DNA of 9,154 nucleotides from Bacteroidaceae bacterium (GTDB lineage Bacteria; Bacteroidota; Bacteroidia; Bacteroidales; Bacteroidaceae): the NCBI GenBank assembly GCA_016302435.1, contig JAEDNQ010000094.1:1-9154 (forward strand), given 5' to 3'. A model generated the notes under the pieces. The model did not search any database, was not told the origin of the DNA, and saw nothing but the letters and a program-made list of their open reading frames with translations. Shown here piece by piece: positions 5,726 through 9,154 of the stretch; the stretch's first letter is position 1, and each line of letters begins with the position of its first letter. Position numbers and translations under genes: made by a program.

Positions 5726-7273
5726 ATGAAAATCATCAGAATCAATCCAGCCGACAATGTGGCTGTGGCTATATCCCCTCTCAAGAAGGGAGAGACCGTC
5801 AATGTAGAAGGCATTGAAATAACACTGACAGAAGACGTGCCGGCAGGCCATAAGGTGCTGCTCTCCGACCTTGCTGCAGGAGAAAATGTCATCAAATACG
5901 GCTACCCCATAGGCCGTCTCACAGAAGACCGTAAGAAAGGTGACTTCGTATGTCATAACAACATAAAGACCAACCTGTCAGGCTTGCTCGACTACAGCTA
6001 TGCTCCAGTGAGCAAAGAAGAGCTGACCAACCCTGCTTATGCCGAATGGTTTGGCGAAGAAACAGCCACCTTCCGTGGCTACCGCCGCAAGAACGGCGAG
6101 GTAGGCATACGCAACGAAGTGTGGATAGTGCCCACCGTCGGCTGTGTGAACGGCGTGGTGAACCAGTTGGCGGACCTTCTCCGCAAGGAACAGGCCGATG
6201 CAGACTCTCTGCTCAGCAAGATGGTGGAAGAAGGGGCAGAAAAGCTCCGCATAGTAGCCTATCCCCACAACTACGGCTGCTCCCAGCTGTCGGACGACCA
6301 CGAGAACACCCGCAAGATACTCCGCGACCTTGTGCTCCACCCCAATGCTGGCGCGGTGCTTGTCGTCGGCTTGGGATGTGAGAACAATCAGCCAGACAAG
6401 TTTGAGGAACTGCTCGGCGACTACGACAAGGAGCGCATACGCTTTATGGTGACACAAAAAGTCGAAGGCGACGAGGTGGAGGCTGGCATGGAGATTTTGC
6501 GAGAGCTTTATGCCAAGGCTGCCACAGACAAGCGCGAGGATGTGCCCCTCGCCGAACTCCGAGTGGGACTGAAGTGCGGAGGCTCTGACGGATTCTCCGG
6601 CATCACGGCCAATCCGCTGCTGGGCGTGTTCAGCGACTATATCGTCAGCCAAGGCGGCACGACGGTATTGACGGAAGTGCCAGAGATGTTCGGTGCTGAA
6701 ACGATACTGATGAACCGCTGCGAGAGCACTCGCCTTTTCGACGAGACTGTGAAGCTCGTCAACGACTTCAAACAATATTTCATATCCCACGGAGAACCCG
6801 TAGGAGAGAATCCTTCGCCAGGCAATAAGGCTGGAGGCATCTCTACCCTTGAGGAGAAAGCCCTCGGATGCACACAGAAGTGCGGCAAGAGTGCCGTGAG
6901 GGGTGTGCTCGAATATGGCGAGCGTCTGCAAGTGAAAGGCCTCAACCTCCTCTCTGCCCCGGGCAACGACCTCGTGGCATCTACAACCCTGGCCGCCTCT
7001 GGCTGCCACATAGTGCTTTTCACCACAGGCCGAGGCACTCCTTTCGGCACCTTTGTGCCCACCATGAAGATTAGCACCAACACCAGCCTCGCCACCAACA
7101 AGCCACGCTGGATAGACTTCAATGCAGGCACCATCGTCGAAGGCGAGCCCATGAGGGATGTCTTCCGACGTTTCGCCGCCAAAGTCATAGCTGTAGCCAA
7201 TGGTGAGGAGACATGGAATGAAAAGAAGAACTACCAGGAAATTTCCATCTTCAAAAATGGCGTGACACTATAG
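5726..7273 (+). CDS. uxaA: UxaA-family dehydratase, probable altronate dehydratase
   Basis: Enzymes of this family dehydrate D-altronate (UxaA) or galactarate (GarD) in sugar-acid breakdown; altronate dehydratase gives 2-keto-3-deoxygluconate. The 515-residue product carries both parts of the full-length family: an N-terminal SAF domain (about 1-95, with PAGHKVLLSDLAAGENVIKYG at 39-59) and the large catalytic domain. The latter shows GYRRKNGEVGIRNEVWIVPT (118-137), HNYGCSQ (181-187), HPNAGAVLVVGLGCE (205-219), LKCGGSDGFSGITANP (282-297), TLEEKALGCTQKCG (374-387) and GRGTPFGTFVPT (435-446). The ATG at 5726 begins MKIIRINPADNVAVA, the expected N-terminus; an in-frame ATG at 5678 lies in the tandem repeat. 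No uxaB, uxaC or kinase gene is nearby, so specificity for altronate rather than galactarate or a related acid is not proven. Confidence 0.88.
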   Translation: MKIIRINPADNVAVAISPLKKGETVNVEGIEITLTEDVPAGHKVLLSDLAAGENVIKYGYPIGRLTEDRKKGDFVCHNNIKTNLSGLLDYSYAPVSKEELTNPAYAEWFGEETATFRGYRRKNGEVGIRNEVWIVPTVGCVNGVVNQLADLLRKEQADADSLLSKMVEEGAEKLRIVAYPHNYGCSQLSDDHENTRKILRDLVLHPNAGAVLVVGLGCENNQPDKFEELLGDYDKERIRFMVTQKVEGDEVEAGMEILRELYAKAATDKREDVPLAELRVGLKCGGSDGFSGITANPLLGVFSDYIVSQGGTTVLTEVPEMFGAETILMNRCESTRLFDETVKLVNDFKQYFISHGEPVGENPSPGNKAGGISTLEEKALGCTQKCGKSAVRGVLEYGERLQVKGLNLLSAPGNDLVASTTLAASGCHIVLFTTGRGTPFGTFVPTMKISTNTSLATNKPRWIDFNAGTIVEGEPMRDVFRRFAAKVIAVANGEETWNEKKNYQEISIFKNGVTL

Positions 7274-7294
7274 GCGGAATCAGCAAGTTCGCCT
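7272..7294 (+). terminator. Weak hairpin at the end of the uxaA-like gene
   Basis: AGGCG (7272-7276) and CGCCT (7290-7294) can pair, extended inward by a G-T and an A-T pair, giving a stem of about seven pairs that overlaps the stop codon TAG (7271-7273). No T-run follows directly, so this would be an atypical terminator, and the pairing may be chance. Confidence 0.25.
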
Positions 7295-7386
7295 TGCCAG
7301 GCCTTCCTATTTGACGGAGGGTATTGACAGAACCCACTTTCGGAAAAATCTTAGTGCACCCTCCCGTGAAAGAGCGGCGGCAGGAG

Positions 7387-7461
7387 ATAACAAAAATGAC
7401 AAATCAGACATTGTCCTTCAAAGGAAGAAATTGCAATGTCAGATTTGTCATTTGCTGTTAT
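7387..7461. other. Long imperfect hairpin upstream of pyrB
   Basis: Bases 7394-7413 pair with 7434-7453 over 20 positions with one A-A mismatch (7406/7441). After a small internal loop the stem continues with ATAACA (7387-7392) against TGTTAT (7456-7461). The apical loop is about 20 bases (7414-7433) and can form a small CTTC/GAAG stem. The structure lies in a 341-base gap (7274-7614) with no supportable gene, upstream of the pyrB promoter. It therefore cannot be a leader attenuator for transcripts from that promoter. It could be a terminator for the upstream gene (an 8-T run lies 28 bases later at 7490-7497, too far for the classic design), a small miniature element, or a small RNA. Elsewhere in the gap, ACGGAGGG (7314-7321) and CCCTCCCGT (7359-7367) form a weaker distant inverted pair. 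Confidence 0.85.
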
Positions 7462-7518
7462 ATCATCATATATAAGCCCTTGCACTCTGTTTTTTTTCAA
7501 ATAGTCGATTGGAAGACA

Positions 7519-7548
7519 TTGATAAATGAAAGATTTTAGCTAACTTTG
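7519..7548 (+). promoter_or_regulatory. pyrB promoter
   Basis: TAACTTTG (7541-7548) is an exact Bacteroidetes -7 box, with TTG at 7519-7521 placed 19 bases upstream, the best spacing in the window. Transcription would start near 7554 and leave a leader of about 60 bases before the pyrB ATG at 7615. The TTG at 7546 that opens the pyrB reading frame is part of this box and so cannot be the start codon of a message made from it. No attenuator hairpin is evident in the leader. Confidence 0.8.
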
Positions 7549-7614
7549 TCGGAGATTTACCATCTTTCATACGCAATAAAGTCACACAATCGTATATATA
7601 TAGTCACATGTTAT

Positions 7615-8559
7615 ATGGAAAATAGAAGCATTGTTTCGATAGCAGACTACAGCAGAGACAAAATACAGTATCTGCTCAATATGGCAACAGAGTTTGAGGC
7701 TCACCCCAACAGGCAGCTCCTCAGAGGCAAAGTCGTTGCCACACTATTCTTCGAACCCTCCACACGCACACGCCTCTCTTTTGAGACAGCAGCCAACAGG
7801 CTCGGAGCGCGCGTCATCGGATTCAGCGACCCAAAGGCCACCAGCTCGTCAAAGGGCGAGACTCTGAAGGACACCATCAAGATGGTGAGCAACTATGCAG
7901 ACGTCATCGTGATGCGCCACAAGCTCGAAGGAGCTGCTCTCTACGCCAGTGAGGTCACCGATGTGCCCATCATCAACGCGGGCGACGGCAGCAACCTCCA
8001 CCCCTCACAAACAATGCTCGACCTCTACTCCATCTACAAGACTCAGGGCAAGCTCGACAACCTCAACATCTACATGGTGGGCGACCTGAAGTATGGACGA
8101 ACTGTTCACTCCCTGCTCATGTCCATGCGCAAATATTCCCCCACCTTCCACTTCATAGCCCCAAAGGAGCTGGAAATGCCAGAGGAATACAAGCTCTACT
8201 GCCAGCAGAAAGGCATCAAATATGTTGAGCAGCAAGACTTCACCGAGGACACCATAGCCGACGCTGATATCCTCTACATGACACGAGTGCAGCGCGAACG
8301 ATTCACTGACCTCATGGAGTATGAGCGAGTGAAAGATGCCTATATCCTCAAGGCTGACATGTTGGGAAAATGTAAGGAAAACATGAAGATTCTCCATCCT
8401 CTGCCACGTGTCAATGAGATAGAATACGCCGTCGACGACAGCAAGCACGCATACTACTTCGAACAGGCGCAAAACGGCCTGTATGCCCGCCAAGCCCTCA
8501 TCTGCGATGTGCTCGGCATCACTCTTGATGATGTCAAGAACGACACCACTATCATCTGA
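7615..8559 (+). CDS. pyrB: Aspartate carbamoyltransferase catalytic chain (PyrB)
   Basis: PyrB condenses carbamoyl phosphate with L-aspartate to carbamoyl aspartate, the committed step of pyrimidine synthesis, in the cytoplasm. The 314-residue product has the usual length and motifs: the carbamoyl-phosphate loop FFEPSTRTRLSFE (45-57), SSSKGET (77-83, with the lysine contributed from a neighbouring subunit), VMRHKLEGAA (99-108), HPSQTMLDL (129-137), GDLKYGRT (156-163), a TRVQRERF stretch (223-230) and HPLPRVNEI (261-269). The ATG at 7615 gives the typical MENRSIVSIADYS N-terminus and lies downstream of the promoter at 7519-7548. The regulatory-chain gene pyrI follows after 118 bases, indicating an E. 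coli-type dodecameric holoenzyme. Confidence 0.98.
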   Translation: MENRSIVSIADYSRDKIQYLLNMATEFEAHPNRQLLRGKVVATLFFEPSTRTRLSFETAANRLGARVIGFSDPKATSSSKGETLKDTIKMVSNYADVIVMRHKLEGAALYASEVTDVPIINAGDGSNLHPSQTMLDLYSIYKTQGKLDNLNIYMVGDLKYGRTVHSLLMSMRKYSPTFHFIAPKELEMPEEYKLYCQQKGIKYVEQQDFTEDTIADADILYMTRVQRERFTDLMEYERVKDAYILKADMLGKCKENMKILHPLPRVNEIEYAVDDSKHAYYFEQAQNGLYARQALICDVLGITLDDVKNDTTII

Positions 8560-8587
8560 CAAGACTGACTCAGAGATACATATAAGC

Positions 8588-8625
8588 AGGGGTGCAGAAT
8601 TGTATATAAAATCCTTGCACCGCCT
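8588..8625. other. Hairpin in the pyrB-pyrI spacer
   Basis: GGTGCA (8591-8596) pairs with TGCACC (8616-8621). The stem extends outward by AGG (8588-8590) with CCT (8623-8625) around a single bulged G (8622), leaving a loop of about 18 bases. No T-run follows, so it does not look like a terminator. The 3' arm contains TTGCACCGCCTA (8615-8626), identical to the start region of the promoter at 3893-3900. However, the bases at the -7 position (8610-8617) match TAnnTTTG poorly and no -33 TTG is well placed, so a separate pyrI promoter is doubtful. It may be an mRNA processing or stability element. Confidence 0.5.
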
Positions 8626-8677
8626 ACTTAGAACACCGAAAAAGAAAAGACCATAATTCCACATACTCCCACACATT

Positions 8678-9133
8678 ATGGAAAATAACAAAGAACACAT
8701 GATGGTAGCAGCCATAGAAAACGGCTCTGTCATCGACCACATACCTACCGACAAGCTCTTCACCGTAGCACAGCTCCTCGACCTGGAGAAGTGCTCATCA
8801 GAGGTGGTCATTGCCAACAACCTCAAGAGCCAAGTCATGAACCGCAAGGGTCTCATAAAGATTTCTGGCAAGTTTTTCACCGAAGACGAAATCAATAAGC
8901 TCGCCGTCGTGTGCCCCAACATCCGAGTGGTCGTCATCCGCGACTACAAGGTGGCAGAGAAAATTGAGGTAACTCTGCCTGAGACCCTCACCGACATCGT
9001 CAAGTGCGCCAACCCCGTTTGTATCACCAACAACGAGCCCATGCGCACCGTCTTCTACCGCAAGGACGGCCAAACCCTCAAGTGCCGCTACTGCGGAAAA
9101 GAGCAGAAGATTGCTGACATCAAACTGAAATAA
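8678..9133 (+). CDS. pyrI: Aspartate carbamoyltransferase regulatory chain (PyrI)
   Basis: PyrI binds nucleotide effectors (CTP, UTP and ATP in E. coli) and holds the catalytic trimers of PyrB together. The 151-residue product has the family's two domains. The nucleotide-binding domain includes AAIENGSVIDHIP (11-23) and NRKGLIKI (55-62). The C-terminal zinc domain has four cysteines spaced C-X4-C (Cys110, Cys115) and C-X2-C (Cys136, Cys139), matching Cys109, 114, 138 and 141 of E. coli. The ATG at 8678 places a normal-length tail before the conserved VAAIENG; internal ATGs at 8699 and 8702 are less likely. It is probably co-transcribed with pyrB. All zinc ligands are intact, so a functional regulated holoenzyme is expected. 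Confidence 0.97.
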   Translation: MENNKEHMMVAAIENGSVIDHIPTDKLFTVAQLLDLEKCSSEVVIANNLKSQVMNRKGLIKISGKFFTEDEINKLAVVCPNIRVVVIRDYKVAEKIEVTLPETLTDIVKCANPVCITNNEPMRTVFYRKDGQTLKCRYCGKEQKIADIKLK

Positions 9134-9154
9134 ACTCAAAAGAACAAGTCTTTC

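Noticed and set aside
5978..7009. A 343-codon open frame on the - strand inside the uxaA-like gene
   Set aside because: It is fully covered by a well-conserved gene on the + strand; its composition is what reverse reading of that gene gives, and no family motif is seen.
7324..7539. A 71-codon open frame before pyrB
   Set aside because: It runs through the long hairpin and the T-run, has no recognisable protein features, and is best explained as intergenic sequence.
7554..7614. Leader-peptide attenuator of the enterobacterial pyrBI type
   Set aside because: The ~60-base leader shows no leader peptide with a T-rich stretch and no terminator hairpin before the pyrB start.
8005..8937. A 310-codon - strand open frame across pyrB and pyrI
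   Set aside because: It spans two well-supported genes and their spacer, with no motif or promoter of its own.

Overview
The window reads as ordinary chromosomal DNA of a Bacteroidales bacterium, most likely Prevotella-like. Three features suggest this. Start codons lack a Shine-Dalgarno sequence and are preceded by A-rich leaders. Three promoters carry the Bacteroidetes-type -7 box TAACTTTG, with a TTG about 19-23 bases upstream. The tryptophan genes run trpD-trpC-trpF-trpA with no trpB between trpF and trpA, as in Bacteroidetes operons where trpB lies at the front (not visible here). All recognisable genes are on the + strand.

Layout. Positions 1-126 hold no gene I can assign. A short 9-base tandem repeat (127-178) precedes the tryptophan block: trpD (197-1192), trpC (1264-2067), trpF (2064-2705, sharing ATGA with trpC) and trpA (2886-3659). 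The 180-base trpF-trpA gap holds four copies of a roughly 30-base hairpin-forming repeat, one of which contains a good promoter match. After trpA come a degenerate triple repeat of about 25 bases and a strong promoter. This leads to a small secreted protein of unknown function (3987-4478). A second promoter leads to an AraC-family regulator (4693-5595). Ten to eleven copies of the same 9-base repeat seen before trpD separate this regulator from an altronate/galactarate-dehydratase family gene (uxaA-like, 5726-7273). The next intergenic region contains a long imperfect hairpin (7387-7461) and the promoter for pyrB (7615-8559). pyrI (8678-9133) follows.

How the genes work together. TrpD, TrpC, TrpF and TrpA carry anthranilate through to indole, covering four consecutive enzyme activities; TrpB would finish tryptophan. 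PyrB and PyrI are the catalytic and regulatory chains of aspartate transcarbamoylase, the committed step of pyrimidine synthesis. The UxaA-like enzyme belongs to hexuronate/sugar-acid breakdown, and the AraC regulator just upstream on the same strand is a candidate controller, though this is only inferred from position. The secreted protein has no assignable role.

I found no mobile element, CRISPR array, tRNA, rRNA or defence system, and no convincing novel multi-gene system. What merits a second look is mostly intergenic: the matching 9-base arrays before trpD and uxaA, the hairpin array inside the trp block, the long hairpin before pyrB, and a Glu in TrpF where the family's catalytic Asp is expected.
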